A stretch of DNA of 50,174 nt from Candidatus Bathyarchaeota archaeon (GTDB taxonomy: Archaea; Thermoproteota; Bathyarchaeia; 40CM-2-53-6), in contig VBBP01000047.1 of NCBI GenBank assembly GCA_005884195.1, forward strand, positions 1 through 50,174. Direction: 5' to 3'. Under the pieces are notes generated by a model. That model saw only the letters and a program-made list of their open reading frames with translations, was not told the origin of the DNA and made no database searches. Both the position numbers and the translations under genes were made by a program. Of the stretch, positions 24,150-33,109 are shown piece by piece. Positions within the stretch are counted from its first letter, which is position 1, and every line of letters begins with the position of its first letter.

Positions 24150-25355
24150 GCGCGTTCTCGTCTCTGCAGGTTCTGTTAAGTCTTCGTTGGATCGGTTGGA
24201 CCTAACTTGCCTCCATCGACTTTGAGGGTTAGGGTCGCGTTCTCCCGGTTCCCGTTCCTCTACCATTGCTTCACCTGGAGGCCCGTTGGGGCTGAACCTC
24301 AGCCCTCCCGCGGCAAGGTTTCTAGCCGCGTTCTCGTCCCTGTCTAGCACGGTTCCGCAGTGTGGACACCATAGTCTTCGTTGGGTGCTCTCTAGGGTCT
24401 TGTACCCGCATATTGAGCACCGTTTGGATGTGTCTCTAGCAGGAACGTAGATTACTCGGACGCCTTCCCATCGTGCCTTGTACTCTATCTGTCGTTGTAG
24501 CTCTCCATAGCTCCAGCTGTTCATCCTCGCCCGATAGTTTCTGCTTTGGGAATTGCCTTTGCGATAGAGTCTTCTTATCCCAGTCAGCCTCTCGAGGACA
24601 ATCCCTTGCCGTTTTGATTTCGCTTCCTCAACTATGCTCTTGGACACGTTGTGGAGTAGTGGTTGTACACGGTTCCGCTGCTTCTCTCCATACTTGGAGA
24701 AGACTCGTGTTCTTGTTCTGATGTCGTTCCTCTTGAATCTGCTCTTGACATATCGATAATCAGCCTTGATCCGGGTCGCTTTCGAGAGGTCGAATGTTTT
24801 GACCGTCCCGTCTGTTGATGCAATTGTGATGTTGTCTAGGTTAAGGTCTATCCCCACGTATCCTTCCGGCTCGGTCTCGACCGTCTCTTTGGAGTAGCTT
24901 ATGGTTAGCAGGTCTGGGGTCAGCGTGACGGAGTGGACGCTGAGCCCTGAGAGGACCTGGAGCGTGTGATTGTTCAGCCTAACATAGCTATACTGTCGCG
25001 GTCTGACCGGCAGTCTGAGGAGACCATTCTGTATCTTGAACCCGTAACAGGTGGTCAGCATCAGCTTCCTAGCATACGGAAACCTTGTCCGAGGATTCTT
25101 CTTCCTGGTCTTCCGATAGTTGCGAAGTATTCCGGTAGCTGCGCTGATCGCGCAGAGCCGGTAGTAGCCGAGGATGCCACGGCTTAGACGATGGTACGAT
25201 CTCAACGAGAGAGTCTTGAGACTGGAAACGTTCTCTTCCATTCCAACAGCGATACAGACGTTCACCATACGCCTGAACTCGTTCAGTAGCCGTAGTAGAT
25301 CGGCTGAGGCCTCATGCTTCTGTCTGACCGTCTTCACCACCCGCACCCTGGACAC
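24096..25355 (-). CDS. tnpB: TnpB, IS200/IS605-family RNA-guided nuclease
   Basis: 419 aa. The RuvC catalytic residues appear intact: D170 in GIDLNLDN, E255 in VLERLTGI, and D338 in LDRDENAARN. The zinc ribbon has C313, C316, C330 and C333. The N-terminal half carries the usual helical and beta wedge regions. TnpB proteins are transposon-encoded RNA-guided DNA endonucleases whose guide (omega RNA) comes from the 3' end of the transcript. No tnpA is present. The GTG start at 25355 is followed by the usual basic N-terminus. The last 17 residues (LPARPLDPQQ...) are read antisense through the end of carS, so the frame lacks a stop within the element. Confidence 0.93.
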   Translation of the reverse strand: MSRVRVVKTVRQKHEASADLLRLLNEFRRMVNVCIAVGMEENVSSLKTLSLRSYHRLSRGILGYYRLCAISAATGILRNYRKTRKKNPRTRFPYARKLMLTTCYGFKIQNGLLRLPVRPRQYSYVRLNNHTLQVLSGLSVHSVTLTPDLLTISYSKETVETEPEGYVGIDLNLDNITIASTDGTVKTFDLSKATRIKADYRYVKSRFKRNDIRTRTRVFSKYGEKQRNRVQPLLHNVSKSIVEEAKSKRQGIVLERLTGIRRLYRKGNSQSRNYRARMNSWSYGELQRQIEYKARWEGVRVIYVPARDTSKRCSICGYKTLESTQRRLWCPHCGTVLDRDENAARNLAAGGLRFSPNGPPGEAMVEEREPGERDPNPQSRWRQVRSNRSNEDLTEPAETRTRLPARPLDPQQVRSIIRS

Positions 25356-25380
25356 AACCCAGACTAGTGAACGCGTTCTC
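24150..25380 (-). mobile_element. IS605-type element (tnpB only), ends approximate
   Basis: The body is tnpB. The right end must lie between the carS stop (24149) and about 24240, and the left end just beyond 25355. Terminal hairpins and target sites were not resolved by eye, so both ends are estimates. The transcript 3' region (about 24150-24330, minus strand), rich in G and A with repeated GAACGGGAACCGGGAGAACG-like sequence, is where an omega RNA scaffold would be expected. Confidence 0.5.
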
Positions 25381-25538
25381 TAGCCAGATATTCCAAAGAA
25401 TACAGCGAACATAACCCAACACCACAGCTAACCGTAACCCATGAAGAGCTAAGCAACAGCTCAACCCGACAAAGAGCTAACAGGGCCTCTCTGCACAAGT
25501 CTAAAATCCTTAGCTTCTAGTGAAGTCGCTTCCTAGGA

Positions 25539-26060
25539 ATGTCAGCTCCACCTAGCAAGAAGAAGAGCAGAAAGGGCCTTATTGCACTTGCAGTGATCGT
25601 AATTGCCGGTATTGTTCTGGTGATTCCTCCAGCGTTGGCGGGGGGACTGATGGTTCCGGTCTCTAAGGTAGTGTTCAGCGAGACTACGGGCTCGCTTTCT
25701 GCAACGCAGGCGACGGCGAACGTATCGCTGATTACAGCGTACGAGTACTATTTTTCGGTCAGGTCGGGAGGAATGTTCAGAACGAGCGATACAAATGTGA
25801 ACTCAAACGGCAACACGACCATCAAGATAGATCTGAAACTCACTAGTCCCTCAGGGGCGACAGTTGACCTAGGAAACACGAATGTTAACGGTGGAATAGG
25901 AACGCGGACTCACACAATCTACTTGTCGATTGATCAGGGTGTCCGGGTCTCAGGATCTTACACGCTCAATATCGATATCACCGCAAGCGTGACCGTCGGA
26001 GGAATCTTGGAGGTAGGCATAACACCCGTCGTCATAGCTACTACCTTCACAGTATCATAG
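25539..26060 (+). CDS. Membrane-anchored extracytoplasmic protein, 173 aa
   Basis: A Lys-rich N-terminus (SKKKSRKG) precedes one hydrophobic helix (about 13-34), then a Thr/Ser/Asn-rich beta-type domain exposed outside the cell. No cysteines or catalytic residues stand out, so it may be structural or surface-layer associated. TAAAAT (25502-25507) is a TATA box about 32 nt before the ATG, and AGGA directly touches the start, so the mRNA leader is very short. No family recognised. Confidence 0.65.
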   Translation: MSAPPSKKKSRKGLIALAVIVIAGIVLVIPPALAGGLMVPVSKVVFSETTGSLSATQATANVSLITAYEYYFSVRSGGMFRTSDTNVNSNGNTTIKIDLKLTSPSGATVDLGNTNVNGGIGTRTHTIYLSIDQGVRVSGSYTLNIDITASVTVGGILEVGITPVVIATTFTVS

Positions 26061-26115
26061 AGCGACTTCTATCTCGGACAAACCACTCTCGCGTCGCGAG
26101 ACGCTTGAAACATAT

Positions 26116-26183
26116 CCCTTTTCCCTTGTTGAGACAATTTCCTGTCTGGCATTGATACTGGGGTAGACAGGCTGATCAGGGCG
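26116..26183 (-). repeat. Dispersed repeat, copy B
   Basis: Matches copy A (12775-12841) in inverse orientation at about 70 percent identity, with the core TATCAATGCCAGACAGGAAA. It lies in the 296-bp gap between two converging genes (26060 and 26357). Open frames across the gap have no protein-like features and I see no other element there. Confidence 0.5.
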
Positions 26184-26356
26184 TGATTTCGGCGTCGGTC
26201 GGAGGGCAAGAAGAGGGGTTTTGTTAGCCCTCTCCCGAACCTTTCGAGGGAAGTCTAGGACCCCCATTCCCGTTTTCGCAATCAGGGCTGATTCTGGGCG
26301 ACTCTTGTAATTCTCCGAAGGATCGCGGGAGTCTTATCGCCGATCAGCTGACGATG

Positions 26357-27154
26357 CTAGGTGGCAGTCGGGGTCTGTCTGGGCGGAGCTGGCATGCTGG
26401 GAGGAAATGATGCCGGTACCGCAGGAGGGGCAGGAGGGGCGAACATACGATTCATCGCCATAGCAGTCTTGCTCTCTCGAACCTTAGCCAGAATACCGGG
26501 TTCTACTCGTCGATAGAACAGGGTCGGCGCGAGGATGCAGGACGGCAGCAGGGAAGCGAGCAGGGTAGTGGTGAGCGAGATTGCCCTGTCAAGGCTTCCC
26601 CCCAGAGATATGGCGAAGGTCAGAAACGCACCCAGACTTCCAACCGACGCCAACCAGTTCGACATCCATGCCCCAGGAGCCGTGACAGTGACCCTCTTCG
26701 GATTATGACACCTCAACCCGGAGTCTTCGAGAACCCAGAAGAGAACATGGACGGAGGACGGGACCGCAAGTATGAAGATGGCAACGTAGACGAACTCGTT
26801 GCTGACAATCGCGACGTTCGCCGGACTAACCGAGGTTATCTGCGGAACAATCGTAGCGGACAAGACGAATACGAAAAGAAGAACCCGGAAATCCCTCATA
26901 ATCCGGCGCGAAAAACCTGGGGGTCCCACCGGCCTCTCAAAATAGTACATATGACCAGACGACTCGCGGAAATATCGAATAATCCCGATAACCAGGAACA
27001 CGAGACGATCAACAACTAGGCTCCAGATGAGAACCGGGATACCAACGTATACGGCGATTATTGTGATGAGCCAGCCTAGTCCCTTGTAGGTGCCCGCGGC
27101 GAGAAGAGGCACCAAGGAAAGAATGCCGAGAACGTACTCCTTACGGTAGGTCAA
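26357..27154 (-). CDS. Polytopic membrane protein with proline-rich tail
   Basis: 265 aa. Six or seven hydrophobic segments cover residues about 8-220, with a cytosolic-looking basic loop (PPGFSRRIMRDFR, about 78-90). The C-terminal tail (about 236-265) is rich in Pro and Ala (APPAPPAVPASFPPSMPAPP), a type of tail that often mediates protein contacts. Unrecognised; no transporter signature. Start ATG at 27154, 98 bp from tldE. Confidence 0.68.
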   Translation of the reverse strand: MTYRKEYVLGILSLVPLLAAGTYKGLGWLITIIAVYVGIPVLIWSLVVDRLVFLVIGIIRYFRESSGHMYYFERPVGPPGFSRRIMRDFRVLLFVFVLSATIVPQITSVSPANVAIVSNEFVYVAIFILAVPSSVHVLFWVLEDSGLRCHNPKRVTVTAPGAWMSNWLASVGSLGAFLTFAISLGGSLDRAISLTTTLLASLLPSCILAPTLFYRRVEPGILAKVRESKTAMAMNRMFAPPAPPAVPASFPPSMPAPPRQTPTAT

Positions 27155-27252
27155 GAATCCACGTGGAATGGCTTCTAAGGGCGAAGTATCAGTTTTCTAG
27201 AACCAACAGGCGGCGTCCCCGGGAAGTCCCTCGAGGCTAAGCTGGAGTGTTG

Positions 27253-28653
27253 CTAGAAGGGAGAGACGCTTGTGAAGTTAAAGTCCCTCGCCAGAATACC
27301 AGGTTGCAGGATTCTGAACTGCCGGAACTCGGAGAAGTTCCGCACCGGCTCAGAGACCGCGTCGACTTTGCTGAACAGTTCCAGGAGGCTCTGGTTGAAC
27401 CGCAAGTTCTTCACCGGTCTCTTGATCTCACCATTCTCAACCAGGAACGTTCCATCCCTTGTCATACCAGTCACTATCTTGGTCTTTGGCTCCGTTTCTC
27501 GCACGTACCAGAACCTAGTAATCAACAGCCCTTTGTCAAGTTCTCCGATTAGCTCTTCCGAGGTCTTGGTGGTTCCTCTGCCGCGAATTACAAGGTTGGT
27601 CGGTAGTTCACCAAGAGGATTTGGCAATGGTAGCTCGTGGCCTGTCGCTACTGCCCCGTAACGGCGCTGGGATATTCGGGAGGAGGCGAGGTTTCGAAAG
27701 ACGCCGTTCTCGATAAGCGAGACTTTGCTCTTCTGGCAGCCTTCGCCGTCGAAGGGCGGGCCCGCCTGGCTTGGATGATACACGTCATCATCGATGCTGA
27801 TGTTATCGCCGAGGATTTTCTCACCAAGCCTACCTGACAAGTAGCTTCTTCCTTCCTTGTACTGTCGCATTCCAAGATCAGGACTGTAACCCGTGGACGC
27901 GGATACAGCGAAGAAGAGCAACATCTCGCTCCACGCATATGGGTCGACAACGACGTCGAACTTTCCAGGAGCTATTTCCGCCTGGCTCTTGTTCAACCTA
28001 GCTCTTTCAAGGGCTGTCTGGGAGACCCTGTTCGGGTCCAGTTCGCCGATGTCGCCAAAGGTTGACAGAGCGAATCCGGTCTGGTTCCCGTTATCCGCGT
28101 CCATTGTCAACGAGAAATATCCGCCTGATCCTCGGTAGGATGCTTCAAGCCCTGAAGTGTTCAGCATCATCACATGCTCAACGCTCGTTCCAAGAACTCC
28201 TGATGCAAGAAGGTGGTTTTTCTTGGCTAGATCCATGGCAGACCCGATGTAGCTCGCTTTCAACTCGGCCGGAGCTTCAACAGTCTTTTCACTATACCGA
28301 TCGACTGGACTGTACTTCTGGGGGCCGGGCATCGGCAGATAGTCCGGGTCTTCCGGCGAATTGCGCGCCTGGCTGATTGCCTTCTCTACGCTCTTCTCGA
28401 TCGACGCCTTATCCAAGGTCCCTGTTGTGACTCTTCCCTGCTTCTTCTCGGACGCGACCCTCACCGACAGGTTTCTGCTCGTGCTGTATTGTGACTGAGC
28501 AAGCTCGTTATTCCCGAATCGCAGGTACTCGTCGACCCGCGACACCAGTATTATCTCGGCCTCAGCCTTTCCCGCCACACTTTTCGCAGTGCTGAAGATC
28601 TGGTGAGCTTTCTCTCGGAGAGAAACAGGCTGATGTTCCATCTTTTGTGACAT
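27253..28653 (-). CDS. tldE: TldE/PmbA, metalloprotease partner subunit
   Basis: 466 aa, full length. It belongs to the TldD/PmbA family but lacks the HExxxH zinc motif, as expected for TldE. Conserved parts include the N-terminal EYLRFGNNELAQSQYSTSRNLSVRV region and the C-terminal MTRDGTFLVENGEIKRPVKNLRFNQSLLELF stretch. TldE forms a heterodimer with TldD that degrades unfolded peptides; in bacteria the pair processes microcin B17 and CcdA. It starts 2 bp after the end of tldD, so the two are an operon. Confidence 0.94.
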   Translation of the reverse strand: MSQKMEHQPVSLREKAHQIFSTAKSVAGKAEAEIILVSRVDEYLRFGNNELAQSQYSTSRNLSVRVASEKKQGRVTTGTLDKASIEKSVEKAISQARNSPEDPDYLPMPGPQKYSPVDRYSEKTVEAPAELKASYIGSAMDLAKKNHLLASGVLGTSVEHVMMLNTSGLEASYRGSGGYFSLTMDADNGNQTGFALSTFGDIGELDPNRVSQTALERARLNKSQAEIAPGKFDVVVDPYAWSEMLLFFAVSASTGYSPDLGMRQYKEGRSYLSGRLGEKILGDNISIDDDVYHPSQAGPPFDGEGCQKSKVSLIENGVFRNLASSRISQRRYGAVATGHELPLPNPLGELPTNLVIRGRGTTKTSEELIGELDKGLLITRFWYVRETEPKTKIVTGMTRDGTFLVENGEIKRPVKNLRFNQSLLELFSKVDAVSEPVRNFSEFRQFRILQPGILARDFNFTSVSPF

Positions 28654-28655
28654 GG

Positions 28656-30137
28656 CTAGGATGCTCCGAAGACACGGATATTCCTGAACCTGCTAGGTGA
28701 GGCTCCATGTCCCGTGATCATTGTCTGGCCGGGCTGGCCCTTTCCGCAATTCGGCGTACCCCATAACACCCAACTCTTCTTGTTGGCGATGGCGTCGCAA
28801 GAGTTCCAGAATTCGGGTGTTATGCCGGCGTAAGTGGGTCCTCTGACCATTTCGCCTATGCTCCCGTTCTTTATCCTGTATCCTTTTTCGGTGTTGAACT
28901 GGAAGTTGTACCTCTTCTGGTCGATGCTCCAGCCATAGTTTGTGACCATAAGGTATCCGTCGCGAGTGTCCTCGATCATCTCATCATAGTCCCAGGTGCC
29001 GGGTTCAAGACTGACGTTGGTCATTCTGATTATTGGGAGCTTGTAGTATTCGGCTCGCATGCACCCGTTGCTTCGGGTCTCTCCCACTCGAGGAGCGGTT
29101 TCGCGGGACATGAGATACCCTACAAATTTTCCATTCTTGACTGCGTATTTTCGCTGGGCTTTGACTCCCTCGTCATCGTAACCGAAGGTTCCAAGTCCGT
29201 TTCCATGATCGAGGGTTGCATCCATTACGATGTTCACATGCTCTGAACCGTATTGCAGCTTTCCAAGCTGGTCCGGTTGGAGAAAGCTCCTACCGGCGAA
29301 GTTCGCCTCGTAACCAAGAACCCTGTCGAGCTCGATTGGATGACCGCAGGACTCGTGAACCTGCAGCGCGACTTGGTCACCACTCAGAATAATATCAGAC
29401 TTCCCCTCCTGTATCGTGGGCGCGCGCGTGAGCGCTAAGGCATCTTTTGTAATCTCCAACGCTTGCGCCGGAAGATCCATCTCGTCGATGAGCTCGTACC
29501 CACCACCAGTAGACTGCTGGATTGATCGTCTCTGGACTCCTGTGGGTCCTTTTGCGGCAACGATCGCGGATACGCCTGCGTAGGAGAGAACTTGGAAGAT
29601 CTTCGATCCTTCAGAGTTCGCGAAATATTTCTCGATAATTGCAAAATTCATCTGGCCTCGTCTGGCGACAATATCTTTCTCCTTCATCCTCTTGGTCGTA
29701 TCTTGGAGAAGTTCGTACTTTGTCTCAGTGGGAACGCGGAACGGGTCTTTCTTGACGGGTGACTCCCACTTGTCTACATGAACCGGTTCGGAAGCCCGGG
29801 TGACTTTTATCCCGAGTTTGGACGCGCCTCTAGCGAGGGCTAGCGCCTTCTTGGTAGTCCCTCGAATGTTATCATGTTCAAGCTCATCAGTATCCGCAAA
29901 CCCCCATCCCAAATCCTTGTAGAGGACGCGTATTCCGACGCCGATCGTGCTGGCTTCTTCGCTGGCTGGGTTTTCGTTGACGACGCTGACATCTTCGGTT
30001 CGAGTGTTGACTAGCCTTAGTTCTGCATAGGTGGCATTTTCTCGCTTTGCAAGATCAAGGGATATCCTGGCCAGTTCTTCCCCTAGGTCCTTTGTAGAAA
30101 TCACGGAATCGCATTGGAAACGGTCATGCTTAAGCAT
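28656..30137 (-). CDS. tldD: TldD, catalytic zinc metalloprotease subunit
   Basis: 493 aa. The active-site motif HESCGH (H261, E262, H266) is the HExxxH zinc site of TldD, and the conserved Cys in PNCGKGQPGQ (about 464-473) is probably the further ligand. The N-terminal domain (about 20-240) forms the beta-rich half that pairs with TldE. The complex is cytosolic and cleaves peptides threaded into its chamber. Start ATG at 30137. The tldD-tldE order with a 2-bp gap fits stoichiometric expression. Confidence 0.95.
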   Translation of the reverse strand: MLKHDRFQCDSVISTKDLGEELARISLDLAKRENATYAELRLVNTRTEDVSVVNENPASEEASTIGVGIRVLYKDLGWGFADTDELEHDNIRGTTKKALALARGASKLGIKVTRASEPVHVDKWESPVKKDPFRVPTETKYELLQDTTKRMKEKDIVARRGQMNFAIIEKYFANSEGSKIFQVLSYAGVSAIVAAKGPTGVQRRSIQQSTGGGYELIDEMDLPAQALEITKDALALTRAPTIQEGKSDIILSGDQVALQVHESCGHPIELDRVLGYEANFAGRSFLQPDQLGKLQYGSEHVNIVMDATLDHGNGLGTFGYDDEGVKAQRKYAVKNGKFVGYLMSRETAPRVGETRSNGCMRAEYYKLPIIRMTNVSLEPGTWDYDEMIEDTRDGYLMVTNYGWSIDQKRYNFQFNTEKGYRIKNGSIGEMVRGPTYAGITPEFWNSCDAIANKKSWVLWGTPNCGKGQPGQTMITGHGASPSRFRNIRVFGAS

Positions 30138-30213
30138 TTACCGTCATGGATTGATAGTGGAGACGGGCGATTAACGAATCCTGCCCAATGAGGCTCAAGA
30201 TGACTCGTTATGC

Positions 30214-31716
30214 CTAGTTGAACTGGCTGATCTTCCGCTGGAAATACGCGTTCTGGAGAAGGGCTGACGTCTCGATCCAGCCGCCCTTCGGTATCTCAAG
30301 TATGCCGCTGACATGATTCATGGTGTTGTCCATGGAGTCGAACGTTTCGAACGGTGTCTTGAGGAGCGCTCGAAGGCTCTCTCTAACATTCCAAACCCCG
30401 ACTGGCATTATGTAGCCCGGATGTATTTCCCTCAACATTATCGCCCCGGCTTGCCTTCCGATGGAGTCGAGATATTCGGAAACTGCGAGTCTTGCTGAGT
30501 AGTAGCAACCGCCGGGCTTGGCGTAGGTCTTCCGTCCTCGGAATCCTTCCGAATCACCAAGCATCACTGGCCGATATCCTTGAGCAGAGACAAAGCTGCT
30601 CTTCTCCACGTCCTCGTCCATGTTCACATCAGGAAAACTAGTTGCGAGAAGCTCAGGTTCGAACCAGGCCTCAATCCACTCGAACTTCCAGTGTTCAGGA
30701 GTTAGGATTCCGACGTAGATGTTGTCTAGGTAGGTGTACTTGTAGACGCGGTATTCGTCGATGAGGGGATGATATCTTACCCGGGCCATTAGCCTGAGAC
30801 TGAGGTTGCTGTCGACTGCAGTAATGCTCCATCGTGTCGGGACAAGCTTTCGCCTCTTGCTCTCGCCAAACATCCCGAGGCTGAACGCTCTCTGAATTCG
30901 GGTCACCAAGACGCCATTTCTGTAGAGCTGGAGAACTGCGTCATCGGCTGCGAGATCGCTATCATAGAACGCCTTCTCGATCCTGTTGTCAACGGATGAG
31001 TTACCGGCATGAAACGAGGTGAGGGGTGCAATGGGACCGAAGGGCTGGGAATCCTCGCGCATGTCCAATATTTTTCTGGGTGGCCGAGCGAGGACAAGTT
31101 CTGTGTCCACCGGTTTTGTCATCATGGCCACGTCCTGCAGGGTTTCGATCAGTCTGCTTCCCTTCTGAGCGTCTGCGACGTTCGCCTTGCTGTAGCCTCG
31201 AAGCAGACTGTACCTGAAGTCTACAATCTCATCGAAGCCTTTGCCCATCCACCACTCAGGAGTGTCAAGAATCTCGGTGTCGCCGGAGATCGATGGTACC
31301 ATGGGTCCGACGGAGACGTTTGGATATCCGAATCTGCCTACGAAGACTCCCGGGGGACTGGACCCTGCGATCGATTTCAAGTCGAATTCGGGATGGTGCG
31401 CTGCTAGCGAGTCTGCTTTGACGTGTATGGCGCACTTCTTCTCTCCGGATAGCCTCCTAACCCTCCTGCACATTGAACAGGATGTCTCGAGGGACGAGAT
31501 GATGTCGTCACGTCGCGACACTCCTCTGCCCAATGAACGGAACATGTCTGTCAAGGTTGACCATTTCTCTATAATTTCTGGAGATGGAACCGAGCTTCTA
31601 TCTACTTTCTCCGATAAACATGCTCCTCCCGCGACGCCGTCCAGAAATCCAGCGTCTAGACTTTCAACAGTAGCAGAGACCCGTCTTCTCGGCTCCCCGG
31701 CTTGGTTCGCATTCAA
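30214..31716 (-). CDS. nreA: NreA-like DNA repair protein
   Basis: 500 aa, matching archaeal Nre proteins. A putative zinc finger lies near C80, C83 and C95 (SCSMCRRVRRLSGEKKC). It is followed by the conserved GSSPPGVFVGRFGYPNVSVGPMVP, WWMGKGFDEIVDFRYSLLRGYSK and SFVSAQGYRPVMLGD stretches. The C-terminus QRKISQFN (about 493-500) resembles a PCNA-interacting peptide, known for NreA. The family acts in repair of DNA damage, including mitomycin C lesions in haloarchaea. The long N-terminal extension before the zinc finger and the TTG start at 31716 are uncertain; the functional start may be later. Confidence 0.88.
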   Translation of the reverse strand: MNANQAGEPRRRVSATVESLDAGFLDGVAGGACLSEKVDRSSVPSPEIIEKWSTLTDMFRSLGRGVSRRDDIISSLETSCSMCRRVRRLSGEKKCAIHVKADSLAAHHPEFDLKSIAGSSPPGVFVGRFGYPNVSVGPMVPSISGDTEILDTPEWWMGKGFDEIVDFRYSLLRGYSKANVADAQKGSRLIETLQDVAMMTKPVDTELVLARPPRKILDMREDSQPFGPIAPLTSFHAGNSSVDNRIEKAFYDSDLAADDAVLQLYRNGVLVTRIQRAFSLGMFGESKRRKLVPTRWSITAVDSNLSLRLMARVRYHPLIDEYRVYKYTYLDNIYVGILTPEHWKFEWIEAWFEPELLATSFPDVNMDEDVEKSSFVSAQGYRPVMLGDSEGFRGRKTYAKPGGCYYSARLAVSEYLDSIGRQAGAIMLREIHPGYIMPVGVWNVRESLRALLKTPFETFDSMDNTMNHVSGILEIPKGGWIETSALLQNAYFQRKISQFN

Positions 31717-31773
31717 GCGGATTACGAGGGGAATGGAATAGTTCCTCTAGTCCGTGCGCACTCGTAGAGGTGA

Positions 31774-31923
31774 GTGCATCAAATTGGAAAGATGTTTGTG
31801 ATCTGGTTCGGAAGAGGTCTTCCTCTGGCTCGCGGTTCCATTGGATCTCTCTACCATTGCCCAGATTGTCACTATGGATCAGTTGTCATAGAAACCGATC
31901 CCCAGCAACCGTTCGAAGAATAG
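31774..31923 (+). CDS. Zinc-ribbon-like microprotein, 43-49 aa
   Basis: A short frame, from GTG 31774 or ATG 31792 to TAG 31923, contains LYHCPDCHYGSVVIETDPQQPFEE, a Cys-x2-Cys knuckle with the Tyr/Gly spacing common in archaeal zinc-ribbon peptides. Only one CxxC pair is present, so two other ligands would have to come from a partner or a dimer. GAGGTGA directly precedes the GTG. Nothing further is seen in the rest of the gap up to 32041. Confidence 0.42.
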   Translation: MHQIGKMFVIWFGRGLPLARGSIGSLYHCPDCHYGSVVIETDPQQPFEE

Positions 31924-32041
31924 TTCATTTCATTCTGGGACAGCCTAGAGGAAGGCAGCTTTTGGAGCGAGACCGGAATAGCAGACAACATGCTTTTCCA
32001 GACATGATCGCTCTGGGCCAGAGCCTGAACTGGCCTCTTCC

Positions 32042-32458
32042 CTATTTTCTAAGCTGTTTCCCGATCATTATGAGATCAGGATGTGCGTCGTATCCGATGG
32101 CTTTGAAGAACTCAGATGATCGCTCGTTCCACTTGTAAACTTGAGCGTTCACCTTCTTCGCCCCCTTAGCGACGAGACGTTTTTCGACTTCTCGAACGAG
32201 CCCTAGTGCGATGCCCTTCCGTTGGTGTTCAGGCCTTACCGCGAGGTGATAGATCCAGCCTCGTCTTCCGTCCCAGCCACCTGTCACGCTGCCCAAGATC
32301 TCATCATCTTGCTCAGCGACTAGGAACAGATCTGCATCTCGTTCGAGTTTCAGCTTGACGTCTTCAAGTTCGTCTCCGGGACGAAGGATCAGCCCCGCGG
32401 TTTGCCAGAGATCGCGTACTAATGGATAGTCTTCTATCCTGAATTCCCGGATCTTCAT
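32042..32458 (-). CDS. GNAT-family N-acetyltransferase
   Basis: 138 aa. The acetyl-CoA binding loop is present as VRPEHQRKGIALGLVREVEKRL (about 75-96), preceded by the beta strands ILGSVTGGWDGRRGWIYHLAV, and followed by WNERSSEFFKAIGY (about 108-121), a typical GNAT motif B. The substrate is unknown. Its start overlaps the stop of the PadR gene by 4 bp (32455-32458), so it is translationally coupled to that regulator. Confidence 0.9.
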   Translation of the reverse strand: MKIREFRIEDYPLVRDLWQTAGLILRPGDELEDVKLKLERDADLFLVAEQDDEILGSVTGGWDGRRGWIYHLAVRPEHQRKGIALGLVREVEKRLVAKGAKKVNAQVYKWNERSSEFFKAIGYDAHPDLIMIGKQLRK

Positions 32459-33027
32459 TGCTTCCTAAGAGCCCGCTTCGTCCAGTCGAGTTGTCTTTCG
32501 AGATTAAGGGCGTATTCTTTCAACATGAACTGGATTTCTTTGCGTGGGATCTTATCCTTCTTCGATTCGAGTATTCCGCGGAGAAACGCGAATTGTCCAG
32601 TTGTCATATGTGTGAACATTGTTGGAATATTTTTCGGATCGACCAGTTCCATGAGTATAGATCTCATTGCACCCCAATTTTGACCAGTTTTCATAAACAT
32701 TTCACTTGATCGCTGTAGGAGTGCGCGTCCTTCGGGGGTGATATTGTAGATGTGTTGTTGCTTTCCGGTCTTCTTGTGGGATTCTGCTTTGATGTAACCT
32801 CCATTTACGAGCTCTTTGAGAATTGGATAGATGGAGCCGGCTCCGGGCCTCCAGACGCCCTCTGTTTTGCTCTCGATCTCCTGCAGGAGATCGTATCCGT
32901 GAGCTGGTTTCTCTGCTATCCGATGCAGAACATAGTGTCGTAGGAAACCTCTGGGAATTCCTTGTGGGCGTGCAAGAGCGCTGTGAATCGGTGGGCGTAG
33001 AATCAATATTTTCCTAGAACCAGTCAT
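32455..33027 (-). CDS. PadR-family transcriptional regulator
   Basis: 190 aa. The winged-helix domain (about 25-115) contains HGYDLLQEIESKTEG and WRPGAGSIYPILKELVNGGYIKAE, the standard PadR signature, then KKTGKQQHIYNITPEGR. A helical C-terminal dimerisation part follows. It is divergent from an ABC exporter (33152-34930) and most likely represses it, a common PadR arrangement, through the palindrome at 33110-33125. Its own TATA box (GGTTTATTAG, about 33057-33066, minus strand) lies about 35 nt before the ATG at 33027. Confidence 0.92.
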   Translation of the reverse strand: MTGSRKILILRPPIHSALARPQGIPRGFLRHYVLHRIAEKPAHGYDLLQEIESKTEGVWRPGAGSIYPILKELVNGGYIKAESHKKTGKQQHIYNITPEGRALLQRSSEMFMKTGQNWGAMRSILMELVDPKNIPTMFTHMTTGQFAFLRGILESKKDKIPRKEIQFMLKEYALNLERQLDWTKRALRKQ

Positions 33028-33096
33028 ACACGCCGCGAAAGTGTGGGATGCTTTTTGCTAATAAACCCGCTTCATGAAAGTTGGGTGGAAGAACTC

Positions 33097-33106
33097 TTTA
33101 TATAAA
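33097..33106 (+). promoter_or_regulatory. TATA box of the ABC exporter operon
   Basis: TTTATATAAA, itself a palindrome, would set transcription start near 33127, giving a leader of about 25 nt that carries GAGG 9 nt before the TTG at 33152. Confidence 0.6.
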
Positions 33107-33109
33107 CCC

